A stretch of DNA of 64,000 nt from Holtiella tumoricola (GTDB lineage Bacteria; Bacillota; Clostridia; Lachnospirales; Cellulosilyticaceae): positions 247,890 to 311,889 of the forward strand of contig NZ_JAQIFT010000068.1 of the NCBI RefSeq assembly GCF_027857615.1, read 5' to 3'. Under the pieces are notes generated by a model. It searched no databases. It was not told the origin of the DNA and saw only the letters and a program-made list of their open reading frames with translations. Made by a program: the position numbers and the translations under genes. Shown here one piece after another: positions 34,333 to 44,435 of the stretch (positions within the stretch are counted from its first letter, which is position 1; each line of letters begins with the position of its first letter).

Positions 34333-36856
34333 ATATTTTTTCTATGCTAATCCCACTATAATAATGTCTTAAAATTTCCTTATAAGTATAACCTCTCTCT
34401 GCCATACCTTGTGCACCGTTTTGACTCATACCGACACCATGTCCATATCCACCACCATATAGATCTATTTCACTAATCAACTCTGAGTCATCATAGTGGA
34501 TATCCATGCTGAAGAAAGCACTTGGTAATAAAGACATATTTTTGATTTCGCTGCCATCTGCACGGGTAACCACAATAGCTTCTTTAGTCGCATCCTTTTG
34601 TGCCGGTGCAAAGAGTGAGCGTACAAGATATTCGGTTCCTACACGTATGGTTGCTTCTTCACCTTCTATAACCATCTCCATAATATTGCCGCCTTCTCCG
34701 CGTTTTGTTACTTGAATTTGCTTGATTGCACCAATATTATTAAGCTCGCCAACGACCCAATCATTGCCTTTTTTCACCTTGACCATGTTTGGATAATTGG
34801 TGGAAAGGTTATAAATATTGCTATTAACTATATGTTCTAACTGCTTGGCATCCATATGTACTTGCCATCTAAACCAAGGTGCATCTTGGTCAAAGGCATC
34901 TAATTCTTTAGCTGATTTAGTAAAGAAGCTATAAGCATTCTTTTCACTGGATAAGTCTTCAACAGCTCTTTCACCTATATATTGTTGTCTTGCTACAAGG
35001 TAGCTTGGTGTATTACTAGGGAAGATCTCACCAATAGCCCACGTCTCACCGTAGTTTGCAGTATATCCTGCTGACGTTGAGAAGAAGTTACCATTTACAA
35101 TGCGGTCGTTATACATCATGACCTCACCTTTAGTTTCATTCACTGCGTTATAAGCAGCTTCATCTGCTGGCACTTGGTTATACACTTGACTTGCTACTGT
35201 GTCATCTAATTGGGCACCATATTTTAGGTATTTATTACTTTTTTGTTGTGATCTTGTAAAGCTTCTTGCGGCAATAGCTTGTGCCTTTAGTGCTTCTTTA
35301 TCATAGCTTGTTGGCATTTCACTTGGAATTACCCCTGCAATATAGTCTTCTATGTTGACTTCATTAACAAGTGTATAGCCTTCTTCTTCCTTATAGACTT
35401 CTAAAGCACCTTTATAAGAGGGATTAGTATCTTTTCTCTTCATAGATACAACCTTCAAAATCCCCTCTCCTTTGGGTGTTAAAGTTACTTTATTTTTTCC
35501 AATTTCCCAAGTCATCTCCTTAGCATCCCAAGTCTTGTCTGCTTCAAAATGAGTCTGCTTATCCCCATAGGTCACTGTAAAACCTGTTTCACAGCTTATC
35601 TGTACATTTTCTTGATTATAACCCGATGTACCATCTGTTGATAGCAAGATACGTACATCTTGTGACAAGGTGTCATCAATAACCTTAAGGGTTTGTATGC
35701 AATCATTTTCCATTGTATAGGTTACCTTAATACCTGAAAAAAGTTGACCTGGTTGCTTATAGACCTCATTACCTGTGCCATCATAAATGGTTAACTTTTG
35801 AAAAGGTAGCCTCCCCGCTTTTGCAAGCTCAACATATTCATCTGTCATTCTCACCACCGTATCGCCTACATCTTCTTTAACTTGTTGATAATTAGTAATC
35901 GTATTATTTTGTATATTTACAGAACAAATCTTACCTACTTCTTCTGCTGGGATGATTTGATTGTTATAGGTAAGTTCATATTCTCCTACACGAAGCGTTG
36001 CCTTTCCATCTTCTACAGATACAACATAGCATTCATTAATACTACTTGTTGCACTCATTGTATCTACAATACCTAGTATTTCATTGTTTTTTACAATGGC
36101 TTGCAACGTATAGCCTACGCATGGGTCTAAGATTAAACCTTCAAATCCATAAACCCCTTTATCAGTAAGTACTTGCCATGCACCAAGCTTACTATCTGTA
36201 AGGGAAGTTGCCAAAATACTTAACTCTTCGTATTGTAAAATTTCCTTTTTCCCTGCATGTTCTAAGGCTTGTTCAAAGCCTTTTAAAAACTGTTTAAGGG
36301 TCAAGTCTTTCTCTGATACATCTTGTGTACCATTAACATTCACTGAATATCCATCACCTAATATATCTGCAAAGAACTGACTTGCTTCTTGATAAGTCAT
36401 AACTTCCATGGCTTCTTCTTCATTAAAAAAACTAAATTTAGCATCTTCCTTTAAACGTGTGTAGTATTTACTGTACCACACCTCACCATTAGCTCCTTGT
36501 TTTAAATCTGCATCATCCATTAAGGTATAAGCAACAATTTTAGCAATATTTGCTTTGGTACAAGGTGTCATATTTGAAGGTAATGTTGTTTCTTCTTCAC
36601 TTGGCACAACACCCTTACTAATAGCTTGCTGTGCTTTATTCATCCACTCTCCTAAATACCCCTTGCCTTTTTCTAGAAATTCTTTCCCTGATTGTCCACT
36701 TACCAAGTACATTCCAATAGCAATTACAAAGAGGAGAACTAATATTGTCACACCTTGACCTCCACTTTCTTCATATCTTCCTCTTCTACTATGTCTTGTA
36801 TTTCTGCTGCTTCTGTAATCTCTACTACTCCTGTACCCTCTATCGTATCTACTCAT
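34331..36856 (-). CDS. SpoIID/LytB-domain membrane protein
   Basis: Protein of 841 aa. The cytoplasmic N-terminus is Arg/Ser/Tyr-rich, followed by one membrane helix (about 34-52) and about 400 aa of extracytoplasmic region. The SpoIID domain (about 500-835) contains VNIEDYIAGVIPSEMPTSYDKEALKAQAIAARSF with the catalytic Glu of the lytic transglycosylase in PSEMP, FFSTSAGYT, and the final GYGHGVGMSQNGAQGMAERG. SpoIID strips glycan strands during engulfment; this long version outside a spoIID operon may act in sporulation or in vegetative wall remodelling. ATG follows AAGGAGGAGG. Confidence 0.88.
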   Translation of the reverse strand: MSRYDRGYRSSRDYRSSRNTRHSRRGRYEESGGQGVTILVLLFVIAIGMYLVSGQSGKEFLEKGKGYLGEWMNKAQQAISKGVVPSEEETTLPSNMTPCTKANIAKIVAYTLMDDADLKQGANGEVWYSKYYTRLKEDAKFSFFNEEEAMEVMTYQEASQFFADILGDGYSVNVNGTQDVSEKDLTLKQFLKGFEQALEHAGKKEILQYEELSILATSLTDSKLGAWQVLTDKGVYGFEGLILDPCVGYTLQAIVKNNEILGIVDTMSATSSINECYVVSVEDGKATLRVGEYELTYNNQIIPAEEVGKICSVNIQNNTITNYQQVKEDVGDTVVRMTDEYVELAKAGRLPFQKLTIYDGTGNEVYKQPGQLFSGIKVTYTMENDCIQTLKVIDDTLSQDVRILLSTDGTSGYNQENVQISCETGFTVTYGDKQTHFEADKTWDAKEMTWEIGKNKVTLTPKGEGILKVVSMKRKDTNPSYKGALEVYKEEEGYTLVNEVNIEDYIAGVIPSEMPTSYDKEALKAQAIAARSFTRSQQKSNKYLKYGAQLDDTVASQVYNQVPADEAAYNAVNETKGEVMMYNDRIVNGNFFSTSAGYTANYGETWAIGEIFPSNTPSYLVARQQYIGERAVEDLSSEKNAYSFFTKSAKELDAFDQDAPWFRWQVHMDAKQLEHIVNSNIYNLSTNYPNMVKVKKGNDWVVGELNNIGAIKQIQVTKRGEGGNIMEMVIEGEEATIRVGTEYLVRSLFAPAQKDATKEAIVVTRADGSEIKNMSLLPSAFFSMDIHYDDSELISEIDLYGGGYGHGVGMSQNGAQGMAERGYTYKEILRHYYSGISIEKI

Positions 36857-36968
36857 AGTCCTCCTCCTTATTTATTCTTACCTTTTGTATGGCACTACTT
36901 TAGCTTGTACTATATATATTCTCCCTTGTTCCTAAAAATACCAAAAGTAAGTAATATTTGATTTAAAA

Positions 36969-36999
36969 ATAAAAAAGCCTTGAGATTACTCAAGACTTT
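36969..36999 (-). terminator. Terminator of secDF
   Basis: AAGTCTTGAG pairs with CTCAAGGCTT (one mismatch), followed on the minus strand by TTTTTATTTTT. It overlaps the end of the gene. Confidence 0.8.
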
Positions 37000-39160
37000 T
37001 CTTCTTACTTTTTCTATTTTCCCAACTTACCCAAAGTTGACCTGCAATAAATATAGTTGAATAACATCCACTGATTACACCAACCATCATAGGTAATGCA
37101 AAAATTTCTATAGCATGAATGCCGTAGTACATTGCAAAGACATACATAATAAGGACACTAATAAATGTGGTTAAACTTGTATTAATTGATCTTGTAAGAG
37201 ACTGAGTAATACTTAAATTCACTACATCTTGTAGTGGCCATTTAGCTTTATCTTTAATCTCTTCTCTAATACGGTCATAGATAACAATGGTATCGTTAAT
37301 GGAATAACCAATAATGGTTAATGTAATGGCCACAAATGTATCATTGAGAGGATTCCCTAGTACGACAAAGGCAAAAAAGACAATACACACATCATGTATT
37401 AAGGCAACCATAGCCATCATCCCTGCTGATAGGCCTCCAATATGTTTAAATCTTATCCATACATAGACAACGATCATCAAAAATGAAAGTGCAATGGCTA
37501 TAGCTGAATTGATCATAGCCTTTTGACCAATGTATGGTTCTACCATATAAGACTCTGCAAGTTGAATATTTGCCTCTTTAAAATGTGTCTGTAAGGTATT
37601 GCCGAGCTGCTCTTGTTCTTCTGGAAGTAACCCCTGATTACCTGCTAAGGTCACATTTAATTTTTTCTCTTTACTTCCTAAGTCACTTGTTATCTGAACT
37701 GTTACAGGTCTCTCTAGAACAGGTGCCAGTATCTTTTCTACTTCTTCTGCATTAATTTCTCCTATGTAGGTATACTTTAATACTGCTCCACCTTTAAATT
37801 GGATATCTAGTTGCACCCCTTTAGTCAAGCAAGTGATCATTCCTCCAGCTAAGAGGATAATAGATAATGCAAACGCAATCCATCTTTTCTCATAGAAAGG
37901 TACCATCTTATAAGATTTTCCTCTACTAAAAAGACAAGGTGCTTGTATCTTTTTAAATCTAACAAGAGATAAAAGCATAATTTTAGAAGAGAAAATTCCT
38001 GCTACAAAGTTTAGAACCATCCCTACTAGTAACGTATACCCAAAGGAAAGCATGGTTCCTGAGCCGAAAATCATTAAAATCACAGCTACTATTGCACTGG
38101 TTACATTCCCATCAAATACTGCTGAAAAAGCTCTGTGATATCCATTACGAATAGCCTTTTCTAAACGCATGTCTTTCCTTAACTCTTCTCCTATACGCTC
38201 ACCAATAATAACATTTGCATCTACACTCATACCTAATGATAAAATAATCCCTGCTATCCCCGGTAAAGTTAAGGTGATTTGTGGAATAGACAAGGCTAAG
38301 AGTTCTGCTGCTAACTGCATGGCTAATACAATGGAACTAATAACCCCTACAAGTCTATATCTGATAATCATAAAGAGACAAATAAGAACAAATGCTACAG
38401 CACCTGCTACAACCATCACATCCAGTGCACCATTGCCAAGTGTAGGACTGATTGTACTATGATTTTTTGTTGCCATTGAGAAAGGTAATGCCCCTGCATT
38501 GATTTGATCTGCCAATGCACTGGCTTCTTGATCCGTAAAATTGCCTGAAATCATGGCATTGCCATCTGTTATGGCTTCATGGACATTTGCTGCTGAAATC
38601 AAATTCTCATCCATAAAAATATAAATAGGCTGACCAATCAACCTTTGTGTCACCTCTCCAAAGAGCTTTGTGCCTTCTGTATCAAAGCTTAATTGTACAA
38701 CATATTGACCATGTTCTAGATCAGCTTGAGGTGCGCTTTGTTTAACATGTTTACCTTCCACTAAGATATTATTATTTGCATCTCTAAAGGTAAGTTTTGC
38801 TGTTTGACCAAGTTCTGCTATAGCCTTCTCTGGGTTAAAATCCTTTTCATCAGATTTCCAGGGAAATCTGACAAGTACCCTGCCATTTTGTGCATCTATC
38901 GTCACTTCTCGGTCTAGAATTTTCTTTGCATCTAGCCTTGCTTCTATAATAGACCTTGCTGCATTCATTTCCTCTACAGTTGGCTGACGCTCTAAGTCTA
39001 CAGGCTCATAAATTGCCTCTACACCCCCACGAATATCTATACCATAGCGCATTTGATTGGCACCTTTTATACTACCTATTCCAAAAAACGCTACATAACT
39101 TAATAGAATAATTCCTATTAAGAAAATAAAAAATGCACTCTTTTTAACATGTCTCTCCAC
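36986..39160 (-). CDS. secDF: Fused protein translocase subunit SecDF
   Basis: Protein of 724 aa with about twelve membrane helices. The SecD half begins after the first helix (MRYGIDIRGGVEAIYE, the GxDxxGG motif) and has ARSIIEARLDA and the membrane motifs GMSVDANVIIGERI. The SecF half begins near 430 (LDIQFKGGAVLKYTY) and has SINDTIVIYDRIREE. SecDF uses the ion gradient to pull secreted proteins out of the SecYEG channel. The GTG at 39160 follows GGAGG by eight bases. The 128-aa gene just upstream may be co-transcribed. Confidence 0.95.
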   Translation of the reverse strand: MERHVKKSAFFIFLIGIILLSYVAFFGIGSIKGANQMRYGIDIRGGVEAIYEPVDLERQPTVEEMNAARSIIEARLDAKKILDREVTIDAQNGRVLVRFPWKSDEKDFNPEKAIAELGQTAKLTFRDANNNILVEGKHVKQSAPQADLEHGQYVVQLSFDTEGTKLFGEVTQRLIGQPIYIFMDENLISAANVHEAITDGNAMISGNFTDQEASALADQINAGALPFSMATKNHSTISPTLGNGALDVMVVAGAVAFVLICLFMIIRYRLVGVISSIVLAMQLAAELLALSIPQITLTLPGIAGIILSLGMSVDANVIIGERIGEELRKDMRLEKAIRNGYHRAFSAVFDGNVTSAIVAVILMIFGSGTMLSFGYTLLVGMVLNFVAGIFSSKIMLLSLVRFKKIQAPCLFSRGKSYKMVPFYEKRWIAFALSIILLAGGMITCLTKGVQLDIQFKGGAVLKYTYIGEINAEEVEKILAPVLERPVTVQITSDLGSKEKKLNVTLAGNQGLLPEEQEQLGNTLQTHFKEANIQLAESYMVEPYIGQKAMINSAIAIALSFLMIVVYVWIRFKHIGGLSAGMMAMVALIHDVCIVFFAFVVLGNPLNDTFVAITLTIIGYSINDTIVIYDRIREEIKDKAKWPLQDVVNLSITQSLTRSINTSLTTFISVLIMYVFAMYYGIHAIEIFALPMMVGVISGCYSTIFIAGQLWVSWENRKSKKKSLE

Positions 39161-39194
39161 GTTTCATTCCTCCAAATTTTTAAAATATATTAAT

Positions 39195-39581
39195 TTAAAT
39201 TGGAGAAATAAACCCTTTTGGTCCATCCTTATGATGTATGTAAGAAATAATTCTAATAAAACTACTGATTACAAATCCTATCAATATTACTCTCATATAT
39301 AATAAATAGCACAGTTGCACTTGAATACTTTGTAATAGTATCCGTAAGATCTCAATACGGTCTATTTTCACCTCTTGTCTCATCATTGTAAGTCTCATAC
39401 TACTTATAACAGGTACACTCATAGACTCCCACTCTACTACATTTGAGACTTGATGCCTGAAATCTTGATTTTCTATTTTTAAGCTTTGTAACTGCTTTAT
39501 GCCAAGTCCTAAGGAGAATAGCATACATAAAATCATGCACAAACTTATAGTTTTTTTGAAATAATACTTTTGGTGATTCAC
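39195..39581 (-). CDS. Hypothetical membrane protein, 128 aa
   Basis: I do not recognise this family. It has an N-terminal membrane helix (about 9-28), a loop of about 50 aa, and a second long hydrophobic segment (about 83-112) with a basic, Gly/Pro-containing tail. It lies 34 bases upstream of secDF on the same strand, so a shared transcript is likely. GTG start after GGGGGAG. Confidence 0.6.
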   Translation of the reverse strand: MNHQKYYFKKTISLCMILCMLFSLGLGIKQLQSLKIENQDFRHQVSNVVEWESMSVPVISSMRLTMMRQEVKIDRIEILRILLQSIQVQLCYLLYMRVILIGFVISSFIRIISYIHHKDGPKGFISPI

Positions 39582-39703
39582 TGCTATTTCTCCCCCTTCT
39601 TATCTAGTTTCATCATAGTCAGTTTAAGAGGTTACGTCAATATTTATTTCAAATATTTTAGTATATTATAAACACTAAAATTAAATACTTATTCGAGGTA
39701 CGC
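39582..39703. other. Non-coding gap downstream of the probable 6S RNA
   Basis: AT-rich promoter region for the 128-aa gene and secDF. I see no further gene; a fully convincing promoter was not identified. Confidence 0.4.
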
Positions 39704-39945
39704 AAAAAAGCACTAACCGTTTGGTTAGTGCTTGATTTTCAACTTTGTCCCAAAATGCCGTTCCTGGTATTTTGACGCCCTAGCTTAGCTAGGTGGGAAA
39801 CTAGCTATTGAAGTCCTGTTGTCCGCTGCCCAAAGGGAATTAGCTTGCGGCCTAACATTTGCTTCATAGCGCGATATCGTCTCCCGAACGTAAATTGTAG
39901 GTTCAAAATAACAGGGTCTCGAACATTACAGGAGTCATTTAAGTT
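39704..39945 (-). ncRNA. ssrS: Probable 6S RNA
   Basis: A stand-alone transcription unit of about 240 nt on the minus strand, with a good promoter just upstream and a perfect 10-bp terminator (AGCACTAACC/GGTTAGTGCT then T6) at its end. No open frame is present. The 5' part reads ATGTTCGAG, then TTTTGAACCTACAATTTACGTTC, which resembles the ATGTTCG and TTTTGAACC blocks I associate with Firmicutes 6S RNAs. Strong inner hairpins include TAGCTAG/CTAGCTA and TTAG-C/GCTAA. 6S RNA binds the housekeeping RNA polymerase and tunes transcription in stationary phase. Motifs for tmRNA, RNase P and SRP RNA were not found. Confidence 0.6.
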
Positions 39946-39951
39946 ATCTTT

Positions 39952-39979
39952 ATTATATCACTTCTCTCCTCTTTTGCAA
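39952..39979 (-). promoter_or_regulatory. Promoter of the probable 6S RNA
   Basis: TATAAT at 39957-39952 is preceded after 16 bases by TTGCAA (39979-39974). It lies between the V-ATPase operon end and the RNA, giving the RNA its own start near 39945. Confidence 0.75.
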
Positions 39980-40007
39980 GGGAAAAATTAAAGTAATATT
40001 TTTCTTA

Positions 40008-40613
40008 TTATTTCTTAATTTTTTTAAGTCTAAAGAAATCTTCACGTTCCTTTTCTTCAAGAACTTCTTGAATATATTTCACTTGTTCTTTGTATTTAGG
40101 AATCTGAATATGTTGAAGTGCATTGGTACGTTTTTGAGTTTTCTCAATTTCTTTAGCAAGCTTAAAAATGGAGTTTTCAATTTCTGCTACTTCATACATT
40201 AAATATTTCACTTCTCTAAACTGTTCACATGCTCTATCTAATGCTGGATTAGTGTTATGAAACCCATAAGTAGGAAATATAGGTGCTTTATCATATTTAA
40301 CAGTAGGAATATCTACACCCATAACGCTTTTTAAAAGGATCTCAAAGTTTTCGTCCTTTGGAATACTTCTTGCGATATCTTCTACTTGAGCAATCCCCAT
40401 TGTAATATTCACTGTTTGGAGTGCTGCATAAGCTTCATCTAATATATCATAAATCTTATTTTGAATATCTCTTGCCTTATCTACAAGAAGCATCATCTCA
40501 CGAATGAGTACATTACGCTTCTTATCTAAAAGTTCAAAACCCTTTTGTGAAAGTTCAAGTGAGGACTTTGCTTTAATCAAATTGGATTTGGTTGGTGCTA
40601 CAAGTAGTGCCAT
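40008..40613 (-). CDS. ntpD: V-type ATPase subunit D (central stalk)
   Basis: Protein of 201 aa, the usual length. Long N- and C-terminal helices (PTKSNLIKAKSSLELSQKGFELLDKKRNVLIREMM, and KRTNALQHIQIPKYKEQVKYIQEVLEEKEREDFFRLKKIKK) form the rotating coiled coil of the central shaft. It is the last gene of the operon, 5 bases after subunit B. Confidence 0.95.
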   Translation of the reverse strand: MALLVAPTKSNLIKAKSSLELSQKGFELLDKKRNVLIREMMLLVDKARDIQNKIYDILDEAYAALQTVNITMGIAQVEDIARSIPKDENFEILLKSVMGVDIPTVKYDKAPIFPTYGFHNTNPALDRACEQFREVKYLMYEVAEIENSIFKLAKEIEKTQKRTNALQHIQIPKYKEQVKYIQEVLEEKEREDFFRLKKIKK

Positions 40614-40618
40614 AACAT

Positions 40619-42004
40619 CTACTCCTTACGAGCTTTATAGTATTTTTTAATCATATCTTGTGGAATACGATCAAGTTCATTCGCTGGTAAGATAGATAAA
40701 ATTTCCCAACCTAAATCTAATGTCTCTGTCATTGAACGATTTTCATTTGGTCGTTGTGCCACAAAGCTTTCTTCAAATTCACGACCAAATTGTAAATAAA
40801 GTTTGTCTATATCACTTAAGTCATCTTCACCTATAATTTGTGAAAGGGCACGAATATCTTGAACTTTTGAATAGGCAGAGAAGATTTGGTTTGAAAGATC
40901 CGCATGATCTTCTCTTGTATATTCTTCCCCAATACCATCTTTCATCAAACGTGAAAGTGATGGTAAAACAGCAATTGGTGGATAAATATTTTTTTGGTTG
41001 AGTTCACGGCTTAGAACGATTTGTCCTTCGGTGATGAACCCTGTAAGGTCAGGAATTGGATGTGTAATATCATCATTTGGCATAGTAAGGATAGGAATAA
41101 GTGTAATAGAACCATCCCTATCTTCTAACATGCCTGCACGTTCATAAATGGTAGAAAGGTCACTATAAAGGTATCCTGGATAACCTTTACGTGAAGGTAC
41201 TTCCTCACGTGTAGAAGAAATTTCACGGAGGGCTTCTGCGTAACTTGTCATATCTGTCAAGATAACGAGTACATGCATATTATGTTCAAAAGCTAAATAC
41301 TCTGCCGCTGTTAAAGCACAACGTGGTGTAGAAATCCTTTCTACAATAGGGTCATCTGCCATATTAAGGTACATAACAACGTGATCAAGTACACCTGCTG
41401 CTTCAAAGCTACGAATGAAATAACTTGCATCATCATGACGCACACCCATCGCACCAAAGATAACAGCAAAGTTATCTGCATTGGCCCCTTCAATTTTAGC
41501 TTGCTTTACAATTTGTACAGCAAGTTCATTATGTGCAATACCGTTTCCTGAGAAAATTGGAAGTTTTTGACCACGAATAAGTGTCATTAAACTATCTATT
41601 GCTGAAATACCTGTTTGAATAAAGTTTCTTGGGTATTTACGTGCTACTGGATTAATAGGTCGCCCATTTGTATTGGCTCTTACATTTGAAACAATTTGAT
41701 ACGCCCCATCAATTGGTTCGCCTACCCCATTAAAAGTTCTTCCTAAAATTTCTTTTGAAAGAGGAATTTCAAGAGGTTTTCCTGTAAATTGTACAGAAGT
41801 ATTATCGGTAGAGATACCTGCAGTTCCTTCAAAGACTTGGATAATTACTTTATCCCCTTCTATTTTGATGACTTTCCCTTTACGAGTTTCTTGGCCTCCA
41901 TCTACTTTGATGTTGACAATCTCACCATAGGAAACATCTTGAATATCTGAAAGAACAATAAGAGGGCCGTCTACGCGCTCTAATTTTAAGTATTCTTTTC
42001 TCAT
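40619..42004 (-). CDS. ntpB: V-type ATPase subunit B (regulatory, non-catalytic)
   Basis: Protein of 461 aa. It has the B-subunit fold with no Walker A motif, and the conserved segments GRTFNGVGEPIDG, PRNFIQTGISAIDSL, IFSGNGIAHNELA, ILTDMTSYAEALREIS and PSRKGYPGYLYSDL. It alternates with A in the cytoplasmic A3B3 ring. The ATG at 42004 is preferred because TTAGGATGG lies five to six bases before it; the ATG at 42013 overlaps that site. 17 bases separate it from subunit A. Confidence 0.96.
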   Translation of the reverse strand: MRKEYLKLERVDGPLIVLSDIQDVSYGEIVNIKVDGGQETRKGKVIKIEGDKVIIQVFEGTAGISTDNTSVQFTGKPLEIPLSKEILGRTFNGVGEPIDGAYQIVSNVRANTNGRPINPVARKYPRNFIQTGISAIDSLMTLIRGQKLPIFSGNGIAHNELAVQIVKQAKIEGANADNFAVIFGAMGVRHDDASYFIRSFEAAGVLDHVVMYLNMADDPIVERISTPRCALTAAEYLAFEHNMHVLVILTDMTSYAEALREISSTREEVPSRKGYPGYLYSDLSTIYERAGMLEDRDGSITLIPILTMPNDDITHPIPDLTGFITEGQIVLSRELNQKNIYPPIAVLPSLSRLMKDGIGEEYTREDHADLSNQIFSAYSKVQDIRALSQIIGEDDLSDIDKLYLQFGREFEESFVAQRPNENRSMTETLDLGWEILSILPANELDRIPQDMIKKYYKARKE

Positions 42005-42021
42005 TTTGACCATCCTAACTG

Positions 42022-43791
42022 TTATTCATATTTTTCCCTTAAGCTTCTATAAGTGTCCACAATTTTCTTCTCAAGCTCATCAAGAAGATAAACTTGATCA
42101 TTAGGCACATCATATTTCATCTTCACAACATCATCGAAGACTCTTTCTTTCCTAATTGTAGATAAAGGTATACCTTTCTTTACACAAGCAAGTGCACTTG
42201 TATAAAGAGTGTCAATAACGCGCAACATTTTATATTGCTTTTCTAATGACACATAGGTGTCGTCTTTATGGAGCGCATTTTGTTGTAGGAAACCTTTCTT
42301 GATTGTTCTTGCAATCTCAAGTACAAGATGTTGGTCATTTGGAAGAACATCTTCCCCTACTAATTGTACAATTTCATTTAACTTTTCTTCTTCTTGAAGT
42401 AAACGAATCATCTTTGCACGAAGTGGAAGCATTTCTGGCGATACATTTTCACGATACCATTCATCTAGCATGGTTACATAACCGCTATAACTTGTTAGAT
42501 AGTTGATAGCAGGATAGTGTCTTGCATAAGCAAGTTTTTTATCAAGAGCTAAGAACGCACTTACGAAACGTTTTGTATTTTCTGTAACAGGCTCAGAGAA
42601 GTCACCACCAGCTGGGGATACCGCTCCGATAATTGTAACAGATGCTTCTTTATTATTAAGTGTTGTTACACACCCCGCACGTTCATAGAACTGAGCAAGT
42701 CTTGATGGTAAATAAGCCGGATAACCTTCTTCTGCTGGCATCTCTTCAAGACGACCTGAGATTTCACGAAGTGCCTCCGCCCATCTAGATGTGGAGTCAG
42801 CCATGATTGCAACGTCATAACCCATATCTCTAAAGTATTCAGCCATTGTAATACCTGTATAAATACTTGCTTCACGGGCTGCTACTGGCATGTTAGAAGT
42901 ATTAGCAATCAAGATCGTACGTTCCATCAGTGGTCTATTGGTACGTGGGTCAATAAGTGCTGGGAACTCTTCAAGTACGTTAGTCATCTCATTACCACGC
43001 TCACCACAACCAATATAAACAATAATATCTGCATCAGACCATTTTGCAAGCTGATGCTGTGTGACTGTTTTTCCTGTACCAAATCCTCCTGGAAGACCAA
43101 CTGTTCCTCCTTTTGCAACTGGGAAGAAACTATCAATAACACGTTGTCCTGTAATCAGTGGTTTGTAAATTGGAATACGTTTTTGGATAGGTCTTGGGCG
43201 TCTAACTGGCCATTTTTGTGCCAATGTTAGCTCATGTACCTCTCCAGCTTCTGTCTCTATTTTTACAACTGTATCATTTAAAGTATAAATACCATTAGGT
43301 TTGACTTCGATAACTTTACCTGAAAGATTTGGTGGTACCATTAAACGATGTTCAATACTAAGTGTTTCTTGAACTGTTGCATAAATCCCACCCGGTGTAA
43401 GCACATCACCTACTTGGGCAACAACTTTAACTTCCCAAGGTGCTGTTGGATCAATAGAAAGAAGACCTATACCTTCTGGGATAAAGTTTTTAGAGATTTT
43501 TTCGATTTGTTTAAGTGGTCTTTGAATACCATCAAACATATTTCCAAGCATCCCAGGTCCTAAGGTCAGTGAGAGAGGTGCACCTGTTGGGTACACTTCC
43601 TCTCCTGCTCTAAGTCCTTCTGTTTCTTCATAAACTTGGATAGTTGCCGCATCTCCTTCAAGAGATACAACTTCACCAATCAATTGTTGTCTACCTACTG
43701 TTACCATTTCATTAACTTTAAAACTTGCCATTTTGCTTCCTTCAACAACAGGGCCGTTGACAAGCTCTACAATTCCTACTGCCTTACTCAT
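42022..43791 (-). CDS. ntpA: V-type ATPase catalytic subunit A
   Basis: Protein of 589 aa. Walker A is GGFGTGKT (235-242), the catalytic GER loop is CGERGNEM, and the non-homologous region typical of V/A-type A subunits lies at about 115-200. ADSTSRWAEALREISGRLEEMP is the classic signature. It hydrolyses or makes ATP in the A3B3 head. The start overlaps the end of the subunit E gene by eight bases, so the two are translationally coupled. Confidence 0.97.
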   Translation of the reverse strand: MSKAVGIVELVNGPVVEGSKMASFKVNEMVTVGRQQLIGEVVSLEGDAATIQVYEETEGLRAGEEVYPTGAPLSLTLGPGMLGNMFDGIQRPLKQIEKISKNFIPEGIGLLSIDPTAPWEVKVVAQVGDVLTPGGIYATVQETLSIEHRLMVPPNLSGKVIEVKPNGIYTLNDTVVKIETEAGEVHELTLAQKWPVRRPRPIQKRIPIYKPLITGQRVIDSFFPVAKGGTVGLPGGFGTGKTVTQHQLAKWSDADIIVYIGCGERGNEMTNVLEEFPALIDPRTNRPLMERTILIANTSNMPVAAREASIYTGITMAEYFRDMGYDVAIMADSTSRWAEALREISGRLEEMPAEEGYPAYLPSRLAQFYERAGCVTTLNNKEASVTIIGAVSPAGGDFSEPVTENTKRFVSAFLALDKKLAYARHYPAINYLTSYSGYVTMLDEWYRENVSPEMLPLRAKMIRLLQEEEKLNEIVQLVGEDVLPNDQHLVLEIARTIKKGFLQQNALHKDDTYVSLEKQYKMLRVIDTLYTSALACVKKGIPLSTIRKERVFDDVVKMKYDVPNDQVYLLDELEKKIVDTYRSLREKYE

Positions 43792-44425
43792 CTAGTCCAC
43801 CAACCTCTCCAATAGCTTGAAAGAGCATCTCTACGATTTCATCACGGTGGTCATCGATTAATGTAGCAATAGATAAATCAATTCTAAGATTTTTTAGCGG
43901 ACTATCTAAAATAATCCCACCGATCATACTGTCCTCTTTAACAGCTGGTGTAAATTTATCTCTACTTATACCAGTTGCTTCAAGTTGAGTTAATACATAT
44001 TCACCATATTGTGCTTGGTCTTCCTTTGTCATATAAAGAACAAAGTCTGTATCATAACTTCTTAAATCATCTAATTTACTCATGCTATTTTCTAAAAACT
44101 TCTTGTACTCAGGTGTTGCCTTAAATGCCACAACACGTGCTTTAAGGTGTTCCATAAATACACCAATATATTTTTCCTTAGTAAGCATTGTTTGCTTTTT
44201 AGTTTGCATTTTTGCTTTACTCATTAATTCTAATCTTTTAATTTCACCTTTTTTTCTAGCATTTTCTATTATATCATCTGCATCTTTGTCAACTTTGCGC
44301 TTGTGCTCAGACATAATCTGGGCATATTCTTTTTCCATGCCTTCGATTTTTTCACCGATTTCTGCTTTGATATCTTGTTGGAGCAGCTTAGAAAATAAGG
44401 ATAATTTTTGCTCTATAGTTACCAT
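43784..44425 (-). CDS. ntpE: V-type ATPase subunit E (peripheral stalk)
   Basis: Protein of 213 aa. A long charged N-terminal helix (to about residue 95) pairs with subunit G/H in the peripheral stalk. The C-terminal globular domain (MIGGIILDSPLKNLRIDLSIATLIDD) contacts the A3B3 head. The ATG at 44425 follows GAGGTG at a normal distance; the GTG at 44434 abuts it. Confidence 0.92.
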   Translation of the reverse strand: MVTIEQKLSLFSKLLQQDIKAEIGEKIEGMEKEYAQIMSEHKRKVDKDADDIIENARKKGEIKRLELMSKAKMQTKKQTMLTKEKYIGVFMEHLKARVVAFKATPEYKKFLENSMSKLDDLRSYDTDFVLYMTKEDQAQYGEYVLTQLEATGISRDKFTPAVKEDSMIGGIILDSPLKNLRIDLSIATLIDDHRDEIVEMLFQAIGEVGGLDE

Positions 44426-44435
44426 TGTTTTCACC

